Positions 7,364 through 13,996 of a DNA stretch of 19,635 bases are shown in pieces (the stretch's first letter is position 1; each line of letters opens with the position of its first letter). Source of the stretch: Bacteroides_E sp964583185 (GTDB lineage Bacteria > Bacteroidota > Bacteroidia > Bacteroidales > Bacteroidaceae); NCBI GenBank assembly GCA_964583185.1, contig CAZOVL010000051.1, positions 1 to 19,635 of the forward strand. Reading direction: 5' to 3'. The position numbers were made by a program, and so were the translations under genes. The notes beneath the pieces were generated by a model. The model saw only the letters and a program-made list of their open reading frames with translations. It searched no databases and had not been told where the DNA came from.

Positions 7364-9688
7364 TTAAGGCTTTAACCGCTGAATCGGTTGGTGTAAATTC
7401 AAAATATCTTTTGTGGGGATTACTTTTAAAGCGATCTCTGCCTTTACTATTTGATGAATATCTTTTGATGAAGAGCCTACTAAAAACTGATATACTCCTT
7501 CATCAACTACCCAAGCGTGCTGATTTTCATCGTATGAGGCCAAATTTGCATTTTCTATGGTAAAGGTTACCGTAGTGCTTTCTCCCGGTTTTAACTCTTT
7601 GGTCTTTGCAAAATCCTTCAACTCTTTTAAAGGTTTTGCATAAGATGGATTAGTTGGTGCCGTTATATAAAGCTGAACTACCTCTTTCCCTGCATATTTC
7701 CCTGTATTTTGAATATCAAGAGAAAGGATACACTGATTGTTTTCTTGTTTTAGGGTAGGAGCACCATACTTAAAAGAGGTATAAGATAACCCAAAACCAA
7801 ACGGATAGGATACACTTTTCTTGAAAGTGTCATAATAGCGATACCCCACATAAATATCTTCTTCATAATTGGTGTAGTCCCAGTTTTCTCTTTCTCCCTC
7901 TTTTCCCTCTCCCGGTTCACCTTCCATGGGAAAGTTGAGGGAAGTAGGAATAGTTGCTAATGTATGAGGAAAGGTCATAGGTAGTTTCCCTGAAGGAGAT
8001 ACTTGCCCACTGAGAATATCTACCACACTGTTTCCACCTTCTTGTCCGGCAAGCCAAGAGAGAAGAATAGCATCCGAGTTCTTCTGCCAGGAGTCTGTTT
8101 CAATAACGCCTCCAATGTTTAAGATGACAATGACTTTTTTTCCTTTTGCACGGAAAGTCTGACTGATGTTTCGTAATAGCTCCACCTCATTTTCTTTTAA
8201 GAAAAACTCAGAAGAGGTACGGTCTGCAAACTCGCCCGATGAACGTCCAAAGGTAATCAGTGCAACATCTGCTTCTGTGGCCCATTGGTTAATTTGGTTC
8301 TTAGAAAGGGTTAATTCTTCGGGTAGTATTTCCGGACGGAAAAAGTCCATCTTGCTTTTCTCTCTTTTACTCTCTTGTAACTTAAACTCCTCAATATGTT
8401 GTTGATATTTATTTTCCAATTCTTGGTGAAGTTCATAACCTGCACTTTTTAACGCTTCTAATAAAGAAACAGTATAAGCACGATTCACATTTCCCGAGCC
8501 TGTTCCTCCTGCTATGAAATGATAGGAGATAGACCCAAAGAGTGCTATTTTCTTGATGTTGCTAGCTAGTGGAAGCGTTTCTTTTTCATTTTTCAATAGA
8601 ACCATTCCTTCTGTTGCCGCTTGTCTGGAGGTAATGGCGTGGCTTTTCAAGTCGGGTTGATTGGAATAGTTATACTTTTTAAAACGAGGAGCTTTAACCA
8701 CTAAGTTTAAGATGTTCTTGACGTTTCGTTCTAATACAGATTCATCCAGTAATCCATTCTGCACCCCTTCAAAGATTGCAGTATATTGTTTTTCTAGTCC
8801 GGGTTGAATCATATCGTTTCCTGCTTGCATTTGAGCAATTGGACTTTTTCCTCCAAACCAATCGGACATCACTACTCCCTCATAACCCCATTCCTCACGT
8901 AGAAGGGTAGTTAATAGTTCCTGATTTTCAGAGGTGTAAATACCATTGAGGTAATTATAAGACGACATAATGGTCCAAGGATTACCTTCTTTTACAGCTA
9001 GTTCAAACCCCTTAAGATAAATCTCTCGCAAGGCGCGTGGAGATACACGAGAGTCGTTATCCATACGATTGGTTTCTTGATTATTAGCTGCAAAATGTTT
9101 AATGGAAGTGCCTACTCCGTTTTGTTGTACTCCGGATAAATAAGCAGTCGTGATTTTTCCCGAAACAATGGGGTCTTCGGAGAAATATTCAAAGTTTCTC
9201 CCGCAAAGAGGGTGGCGATGAATGTTTAGTGCCGGAGCTAATAAAACATCTACACCATATTCTAATGCTTCGTTGCCAATGGTTTCTCCCACTTTGTATA
9301 CTAATTCCTGATTCCAGGTTGATGATAGTAAGTTACCGATAGGGAAATGGGTACAGAAAAAAGTGCCTTCTTCATCGTTACGAGTAGAGGCAATGCGAAG
9401 ACCCGCAGGACCATCAGCCAATACAATGGACGGAATTCCTAAACGAGGGATGGCATAAGTTATCCCCGCTGCACCCGGAACAATACTTTGGGTTTCACCC
9501 ACAACCGCACTATCGCCTGTGACTCCTTCTTGTTCCATACCTGCACCAATAACCATTCGTGCTTTTTCTTCCAAAGTCATTGCAGCAATTACTTCATCAA
9601 TAGTAGCTTCTCCAAGTTGAGGAGGTTTAGATACACACCCAATAAATAGTGCCATAGTTAATAAAAAAATTAGATACTTGTTTTTCAT
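7364..9688 (-). CDS. bglX: GH3 beta-glucosidase lipoprotein
   Basis: A 774-residue glycoside hydrolase family 3 enzyme that removes terminal beta-linked glucose (or similar) units. The signal peptide ends in LFIGC (Cys18), placing it in the envelope. Domain order: TIM-barrel domain with ADGPAGLR (91-98), GRNFEYFSEDP (163-173), KHFAANNQETNR (197-208) and VVMSDWFGG with nucleophile Asp276. An alpha/beta sandwich domain follows (about 350-600), with SGEFADR (about 480-487) where the acid/base glutamate usually lies. A fibronectin-III-like domain closes the protein (about 670-755; VVQLYITAP, PLKELKDFAK). The exact substrate cannot be read from sequence. It stands alone: no SusC/SusD pair or regulator is adjacent. 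Upstream is a long leader with a terminator-like hairpin at 9753-9794. The symbol follows the closest well-known family member. Confidence 0.93.
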   Translation of the reverse strand: MKNKYLIFLLTMALFIGCVSKPPQLGEATIDEVIAAMTLEEKARMVIGAGMEQEGVTGDSAVVGETQSIVPGAAGITYAIPRLGIPSIVLADGPAGLRIASTRNDEEGTFFCTHFPIGNLLSSTWNQELVYKVGETIGNEALEYGVDVLLAPALNIHRHPLCGRNFEYFSEDPIVSGKITTAYLSGVQQNGVGTSIKHFAANNQETNRMDNDSRVSPRALREIYLKGFELAVKEGNPWTIMSSYNYLNGIYTSENQELLTTLLREEWGYEGVVMSDWFGGKSPIAQMQAGNDMIQPGLEKQYTAIFEGVQNGLLDESVLERNVKNILNLVVKAPRFKKYNYSNQPDLKSHAITSRQAATEGMVLLKNEKETLPLASNIKKIALFGSISYHFIAGGTGSGNVNRAYTVSLLEALKSAGYELHQELENKYQQHIEEFKLQESKREKSKMDFFRPEILPEELTLSKNQINQWATEADVALITFGRSSGEFADRTSSEFFLKENEVELLRNISQTFRAKGKKVIVILNIGGVIETDSWQKNSDAILLSWLAGQEGGNSVVDILSGQVSPSGKLPMTFPHTLATIPTSLNFPMEGEPGEGKEGERENWDYTNYEEDIYVGYRYYDTFKKSVSYPFGFGLSYTSFKYGAPTLKQENNQCILSLDIQNTGKYAGKEVVQLYITAPTNPSYAKPLKELKDFAKTKELKPGESTTVTFTIENANLASYDENQHAWVVDEGVYQFLVGSSSKDIHQIVKAEIALKVIPTKDILNLHQPIQRLKP

Positions 9689-9752
9689 ATTTACTTTCTT
9701 GAGGTTAGTCTGATGTTGTTTTAAGGTTTGAGCTATAGAAAGGATTTAAACC

Positions 9753-9794
9753 AAAAAAGAGGTGTAACTATTCAAAAGAATAAAAACAGCCTCT
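9753..9794 (-). terminator. Terminator-like hairpin in the GH3 gene leader
   Basis: On the minus strand, AGAGG (with ACA/TGT and an inner ATTC-TTTT-GAAT-type hairpin) closes on CCTCT followed directly by a T tract. In plus coordinates the outer arms are 9758-9762 and 9790-9794, with about 13 paired positions allowing one bulge and a small internal loop. The T tract corresponds to 9753-9758. It lies 64 bases upstream of the GH3 start codon and points toward it. It could end a short RNA, or act as an attenuator. Confidence 0.6.
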
Positions 9795-9818
9795 ATTGAG
9801 ATTTTGGGTTCCTCAATA
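9794..9818. repeat. 7-bp hairpin abutting the leader terminator
   Basis: TATTGAG (9794-9800) and CTCAATA (9812-9818) are exact reverse complements around an 11-base loop. It shares one base with the outer arm of the terminator-like hairpin. On the leftward transcript it would be made just before that hairpin, as in tandem-stem leaders. Confidence 0.55.
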
Positions 9819-9840
9819 CCTATACAATGTAGTCTTTTTT

Positions 9841-9874
9841 CAATAATAAACAGCGTATAATATGTTAATTCAAA
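9841..9874 (-). promoter_or_regulatory. Candidate promoter upstream of the GH3 leader
   Basis: Minus-strand TTTG (9871-9874), a 22-base spacer and TATTATTG (9841-9848), one mismatch from TAnnTTTG. Transcription would start near 9835, giving either an RNA of about 80 bases ending at the hairpin at 9753-9794 or a GH3 mRNA with a leader of about 145 bases. Confidence 0.35.
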
Positions 9875-9953
9875 GCGGTAAAGAATGACATAAAGGAAAA
9901 CCATGGAAAAAACAGAGAAAGAGTGTGCTATACTGAAACAGAGAACTCATTAT

Positions 9954-9988
9954 ACTCAAAAAGAGTTTCATTTTCTGAGTTGTTTTTT
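9954..9988 (+). terminator. Rightward terminator-like hairpin
   Basis: ACTCAAAA near 9954-9961 can pair with TTTTCTGAGT (9971-9980) with one bulged C, followed by GTTTTTTA. An alternative pairing uses AACTCA (9944-9949) with TGAGTT (9976-9981). No rightward promoter or gene is evident upstream, so the transcript it would end is unknown. Confidence 0.35.
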
Positions 9989-10167
9989 ATTTGAAGTTTA
10001 ATCAAAAGTCTGAATTTGAAAAGAGCAAATTAAATGTTGGACGTGTAGTTTTGAGAATTATAATGTGTTGCTATATGTTTTTTCCAATGTATGGAGTTTC
10101 TTCTCGTTTCAGCAGCTTTAAAAGGTGTTTTTAGAAAGAGAAAGAAAAAACTCAAACAAAATAAACT

Positions 10168-11394
10168 TTATAATAATCCTTTTTTTATAGCCTCCATAAT
10201 GTTTGCAGGAGCACGTTTTTGCATTAATTCTTTTTTCATAAAATCCATAGCCGGAGCCACGTGATTGAAAAACTGAAAAAATCCTTTGCATAGGTAGTTC
10301 AATCCTTCCTCGCCGGTACTAGTCCTAATAAAGCGATTCTTAGGGCATTCTCCATTGCAGGCAAAAAGGAATTCACACTCTTTACATTGTGTAGGAAGGG
10401 AGGTTTGCTTCATCAATCCAAACTGATTCTGTTTCTCGCTATACATCATCTCAACCAAAGAGCTAGTTCGCAGGTTGCCTAGTTTATATTCCGGAAAAAC
10501 AAAATGGTCACAAGAGTAAACATCTCCGTTGAACTCCATAACACCCGCGTGTCCACACGTTTTAGCCATAGTACAAACACCGGGTTGAGCTCCCACCCAA
10601 TTAGCCAATGTTGAGTCGAATAACTGAATGTAGTAGTTGCCCACATCTTTCACTACCCATTCATCAAAAAGAGTACATAAAAAGTTTCCCCATTGTTCCG
10701 GTGATACAGAAAAATCAGCCAAAGGAGCATCTACCTGATCTTTGATGTGTGCCAGGTGTCTTCCATCTTTTCTAGGCACAATGCGTTCTACTATGGGAGC
10801 GAACTGAATGTAATGACATCCAATGGATTTGAAAAAGTTATAAAAATCCAGAGGGTAATCAGCATTGTAATCATTGACTACTGCCATAGCGTTCCACTGT
10901 ACATCGTATTTATTAAGAAGTTCCACTCCTTTCATTACTTTAACAAAAGAAGGCTGTCCGCTTTTATTTCTTCGGTATTCATCGTGAAACTCCTGAGGTC
11001 CATCAATAGAGACTCCTACTAACCAATTGTTTTCTTTCAAAAACTTACACCACTCCTCTGTAATCAAGGTTCCGTTAGTTTGTATGGCATTATCTATCCG
11101 ACGACCTCTGGCATATTTTTTTTGTAACTCCATTGCTTTTTTATAAAAGGAGAGTGGACGCATAAATGTTTCTCCTCCGTGCCACGTAAATAGAACATCG
11201 CCCATAGTTTGTGATTCAATGTATTCGCGAGTAAAAGATTCCAGTAATTCCTCACTCATAATGTGCTTGGGTACGTCATCGTATAGTTTTGCTTTCTCCA
11301 AATAATAACAGTAGTCACAAGCCAAATTACAGTGTCCGCCTATAGGTTTTAGCATTACATAAAGAGGTTTGGCAAAAGGAGCAATGGTGGTCAT
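10168..11394 (-). CDS. chuR: Anaerobic sulfatase-maturating enzyme (radical SAM/SPASM)
   Basis: Converts an active-site Cys or Ser of type I sulfatases to formylglycine using S-adenosylmethionine radical chemistry, without oxygen, in the cytoplasm. It is 408 residues. The radical-SAM cluster motif is CNLACDYC (Cys22, Cys26, Cys29), followed by WHGGE (71-75) and IQTNGTL (104-110). The C-terminal SPASM region has cysteines at 274, 280, 295, 337, 340, 346, 350 and 369. This spacing is what I expect for the two auxiliary iron-sulfur clusters of this enzyme family. Asp260 in QLFDSTL is a candidate catalytic base. No sulfatase gene is in the window, so it must act on substrates encoded elsewhere. 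The symbol is borrowed from the Bacteroides thetaiotaomicron homologue by family. Confidence 0.93.
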   Translation of the reverse strand: MTTIAPFAKPLYVMLKPIGGHCNLACDYCYYLEKAKLYDDVPKHIMSEELLESFTREYIESQTMGDVLFTWHGGETFMRPLSFYKKAMELQKKYARGRRIDNAIQTNGTLITEEWCKFLKENNWLVGVSIDGPQEFHDEYRRNKSGQPSFVKVMKGVELLNKYDVQWNAMAVVNDYNADYPLDFYNFFKSIGCHYIQFAPIVERIVPRKDGRHLAHIKDQVDAPLADFSVSPEQWGNFLCTLFDEWVVKDVGNYYIQLFDSTLANWVGAQPGVCTMAKTCGHAGVMEFNGDVYSCDHFVFPEYKLGNLRTSSLVEMMYSEKQNQFGLMKQTSLPTQCKECEFLFACNGECPKNRFIRTSTGEEGLNYLCKGFFQFFNHVAPAMDFMKKELMQKRAPANIMEAIKKGLL

Positions 11395-11512
11395 TTTTCT
11401 ATTGGTTTAGGGTGTTTATGGTTGAATGTTTCATTTGTTGTGTAAAATACAAAGAATCTAATGAATATGGCATTTATTTGGTTTTGAATAGTTCTGCATC
11501 AGTTAATTAGAA

Positions 11513-12682
11513 CTATTCTTCATAAAGAAGATAAGGTTTGCGTTGTTCTTTGAAATGTTCTACGTCTTTTTGCCATCGAGCTTGAATTTCTTCGGCGGTA
11601 GCTCCATTGGTTATCATTGGACGAACATAATCTACTCCAATGAGTAGGTTGAACATGGCATTGAAAAAACGGCCTTCATTTTTTAAGTGCTGATAACAAT
11701 AAATTAAATAAGATAAGTCAATTTTTTTACTTCTGGCTACTTGGTCGTTTAGTGTGGTTAAATTATACCCAAAACAACGTTGATTAAGTAGCGGTGGATT
11801 TTTTGCTCCCGGTCTGCTTCTAGGTATAAAGCTATAAGGTGCATGGGTTAGTTTGGGATGCCCAAAGACTTGAAAGGGAAAAGGAGTTCCTCTACCAACA
11901 CTTACTGTGGTTCCTTCAAAATAGCAGAGTGAGGGATAGAGATAGATTGCTTTGTTATTGGGTAGGTTAGGTGACGGAGGTACAGGCAATAGGTACTCTG
12001 TTTGATGTGTATAATTTAAACATGGAATGACTTGAAGCTTACAGGTTCTTCCTTCCGATAACCATTTCTCTCCATTGATCATTTGGGCTAACTCCCCTAA
12101 TGTCATTCCGTGGACAATGGGAATGGGAAGAGCACCTACACCGGAATAAAATTTTTTCTGTAAAATGGGACCATCTACATAATGTCCATTGGGGTTGGGG
12201 CGATCTAACACAATGATCTCTTTATTATATTCTGCACAAACATCCATTAGTTTAAGCATTGCAATGTAGTAGGTGTAATAGCGAAGTCCTACATCTTGTA
12301 TATCTACCACTAAAATATCAAATTGGGCAACAGATGAGGCACTGGGCTTTTTGTGCTTACCATCGTAAAGCGACAGGAGCGGAACACCTGTTTTTTCGTC
12401 CCTACTTGTTTTTACCTGCTCTCCTGCATCTGCAGTACCTCTAAATCCGTGTTCAGGAGAAAAGGCGGCTACAACATTTATTTGTTGCTTCAGTAAAAAA
12501 TCCAACAAATGTTGCTTTTGAATAAGACTGGTATGATTTCCAAGGAGAGCCACCCGTTTATTTTGTAAGTTAGGAAGATATTTTTGAGGCTGTTCTGCAC
12601 CTACAACCACCAAATTAGTAGCTTCTATATGTATTGCAAAGAAAGAAAGCACAACGAGTGAAATAAACAGTCTGAAACGCAT
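11513..12682 (-). CDS. namZ: Exo-beta-N-acetylmuramidase NamZ-like protein (DUF1343/GH171)
   Basis: A 389-residue exported protein with a signal peptide (hydrophobic residues 5-18, likely cut after IEA). Signature segments of the DUF1343 family, now GH171, are all present: LLGNHTSL (47-54), FSPEHGFRG (74-82), DIQDVGLRYYTY (127-138), LDRPNPNG (159-166), HGMTLGELA (191-199) and EGTTVSVGRGTPFPFQVFG further on. Characterised members cut terminal N-acetylmuramic acid from peptidoglycan fragments, including one from the Bacteroidetes species Tannerella forsythia, so a role in cell-wall recycling or scavenging is likely. No MurNAc transporter, kinase or etherase is next to it. It is preceded by the asd terminator, so it should have its own promoter in 12683-12707, but I could not identify one. 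The sulfatase-maturase gene lies 118 bases downstream. Confidence 0.87.
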   Translation of the reverse strand: MRFRLFISLVVLSFFAIHIEATNLVVVGAEQPQKYLPNLQNKRVALLGNHTSLIQKQHLLDFLLKQQINVVAAFSPEHGFRGTADAGEQVKTSRDEKTGVPLLSLYDGKHKKPSASSVAQFDILVVDIQDVGLRYYTYYIAMLKLMDVCAEYNKEIIVLDRPNPNGHYVDGPILQKKFYSGVGALPIPIVHGMTLGELAQMINGEKWLSEGRTCKLQVIPCLNYTHQTEYLLPVPPSPNLPNNKAIYLYPSLCYFEGTTVSVGRGTPFPFQVFGHPKLTHAPYSFIPRSRPGAKNPPLLNQRCFGYNLTTLNDQVARSKKIDLSYLIYCYQHLKNEGRFFNAMFNLLIGVDYVRPMITNGATAEEIQARWQKDVEHFKEQRKPYLLYEE

Positions 12683-12707
12683 AGCAAAAGGTTTTATGTG
12701 TAGAAAT

Positions 12708-12742
12708 AAAAAAAGCAGTGAGTTGTAAATACTTCACTGCTT
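12708..12742 (-). terminator. Intrinsic terminator of asd
   Basis: A perfect 9-bp stem AAGCAGTGA/TCACTGCTT with a 12-base loop. On the minus strand the stem runs into seven T residues (12708-12714, partly stem) and then ATTTCT. It lies 32 bases beyond the asd stop codon and 25 bases before the namZ start. Confidence 0.85.
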
Positions 12743-12774
12743 AAATATATTAAAAGAAACGTATATCGACGTTA

Positions 12775-13782
12775 TTAAATGTCTTTTTCGTTTATAAGGT
12801 ACTCGGCGATTTGAACCGCATTGAGTGCTGCACCTTTTTTAATTTGGTCGCCCACAGTCCAGAAAGTAAGTCCTTTTTCGTTGGTTAAATCTTTACGAAT
12901 TCTTCCTACATAAACAGGGTCTTTACCCGATACGAAGAAAGGCATAGGATAGTCTTTTTCAGCCGGATTATCTTGAAGAATCAATCCTTCTCCATTGGTG
13001 AATGCCTCTCTAGCCTCTTCCAAAGAGATGGGGCGTTCTGTTTCTACCCATATGGCTTCTGAGTGAGCTCTTAATGTGGGAACACGAATACAAGTTGCAC
13101 TAACTTTAATGTCCGAGTGCATAATTTTACGTGTTTCGTGATACATTTTCATCTCCTCTTTGGTGTATCCGTTGTCGGTAAACACATCAATTTGAGGAAT
13201 CAGGTTAAAAGCTAATTGATAGGCAAACTTGTCAACTGTTACCGGCTCTTCTGCCAAGAATTCTCTCGACTGTGTATATAGTTCGTCCATTGCGGTTGCA
13301 CCTGCTCCGCTAGCTGCTTGATAAGTTGCTACGTGTACCGTTTGAATAGGCGATAAATCATTGATTGCTTTTAGAGCTACTACCATTTGAGTTGTTGTGC
13401 AGTTGGGATTGGCAATTACGTTTCTAGGACGATCTTTTGCATCAGCTGCATTTACTTCGGGAACAACCAAAGGTACATCTTGATCCATACGGAATGCACT
13501 TGAGTTGTCAATCATTATGGCACCGTGCTTGGTTATGGTCTTCTCATATTCTTGTGAGATACTTCCTCCGGCAGAAACAAAAGCAATAGCAATGTCTTTA
13601 AAGTCATCGTTATGTTTAAGCTCTTTTACCTCAATCTCTTTTCCCTTGAAAGGGTATTTATTTCCAGCACTTCGTTTAGATCCAAAAAGGATTAATTCGG
13701 TTAGTGGGAAGTTTCTTTCTTCTAAAATATGCAGAAACTCCTGTCCTACAGCTCCACTTACGCCAACAATTGCTACTCTCAT
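12775..13782 (-). CDS. asd: Aspartate-semialdehyde dehydrogenase
   Basis: Makes aspartate semialdehyde from aspartyl phosphate with NADPH. This is the branch-point step for lysine/diaminopimelate (cell wall), threonine and methionine. It is 335 residues. The N-terminal nucleotide-binding motif is VGVSGAVGQ (6-14). The catalytic cysteine is Cys128 in NPNCTTTQM. The substrate region includes YQAASGAGATAM (154-165), and RVPTLRAHSE contains the conserved His240. The length and motifs fit the shorter bacterial Asd class. It is a single-gene unit, with its own terminator and a divergent promoter region shared with the antiporter. A minus-strand TATTTTTG at 13861-13868 is a possible -7 box, though no well-spaced -33 element accompanies it. 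Confidence 0.96.
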   Translation of the reverse strand: MRVAIVGVSGAVGQEFLHILEERNFPLTELILFGSKRSAGNKYPFKGKEIEVKELKHNDDFKDIAIAFVSAGGSISQEYEKTITKHGAIMIDNSSAFRMDQDVPLVVPEVNAADAKDRPRNVIANPNCTTTQMVVALKAINDLSPIQTVHVATYQAASGAGATAMDELYTQSREFLAEEPVTVDKFAYQLAFNLIPQIDVFTDNGYTKEEMKMYHETRKIMHSDIKVSATCIRVPTLRAHSEAIWVETERPISLEEAREAFTNGEGLILQDNPAEKDYPMPFFVSGKDPVYVGRIRKDLTNEKGLTFWTVGDQIKKGAALNAVQIAEYLINEKDI

Positions 13783-13856
13783 CTTCTTTTTCTGATTTTA
13801 AGTGAATTAATGCAAATAATAAAATAGACAATATTATATTTAATAGTTGTCTTTGC

Positions 13857-13889
13857 TTGACAAAAATAGAACAAAATGGGATATCTTTG
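13857..13889 (+). promoter_or_regulatory. Bacteroidetes-type promoter for the antiporter-lolD unit
   Basis: TATCTTTG at 13882-13889 is an exact TAnnTTTG box. TTG at 13857-13859 lies 22 bases upstream, with TTTG at 13852-13855 as an alternative. Transcription would start near 13896, giving a leader of about 93 bases before the antiporter ATG. The possible asd -7 box (13861-13868, minus strand) lies between the two elements, so the divergent promoters may interfere with each other. Confidence 0.65.
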
Positions 13890-13939
13890 TGTACAAAATC
13901 TGTATTTTTCTTAGTTTGCAATACTAAATAGAAGAAAAT

Positions 13940-13996
13940 ATGGCCTTGATCTTAAGTTTATCTCACCAAAACATTAAAATTGACAGCTATGCTTAA
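13940..13996 (+). CDS. Possible 18-residue upstream reading frame overlapping the antiporter start
   Basis: An ATG at 13940 opens an 18-codon frame (begins MALILSLS, ends IDSYA) whose stop TAA (13994-13996) lies just past the antiporter ATG at 13989 in another frame, giving an 8-base overlap. Such an overlap would allow translational coupling. There is no strong ribosome-binding site before either start, and the frame may be chance. No family is recognisable. Confidence 0.25.
   Translation: MALILSLSHQNIKIDSYA

Larger units (their letters stand above)
9689..10167. other. 479-base intergenic region with several hairpins
   Basis: No convincing protein gene. It separates the sulfatase-maturase gene from the GH3 gene, both read leftward. 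It contains a leftward terminator-like hairpin (9753-9794), a neighbouring 7-bp hairpin (9794-9818), a possible leftward promoter (9841-9874) and a rightward terminator-like hairpin (9954-9988). Positions 10002-10167 are AT-rich and show nothing recognisable. Confidence 0.6.

Noticed and set aside
9903..10001. 32-codon rightward frame starting MEKTEKEC, preceded by AAAGGAAAACC
   Set aside because: It has a purine-rich sequence before the ATG, but no promoter, no recognisable family, and its last third overlaps a terminator-like hairpin. At this AT content, frames of this length are expected by chance.
7364..12682. GH3, sulfatase maturase and NamZ as a polysaccharide utilisation locus
   Set aside because: There is no SusC/SusD pair, no regulator and no sulfatase. 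The genes are separated by gaps of 118 and 479 bases, so they are better read as independent units.
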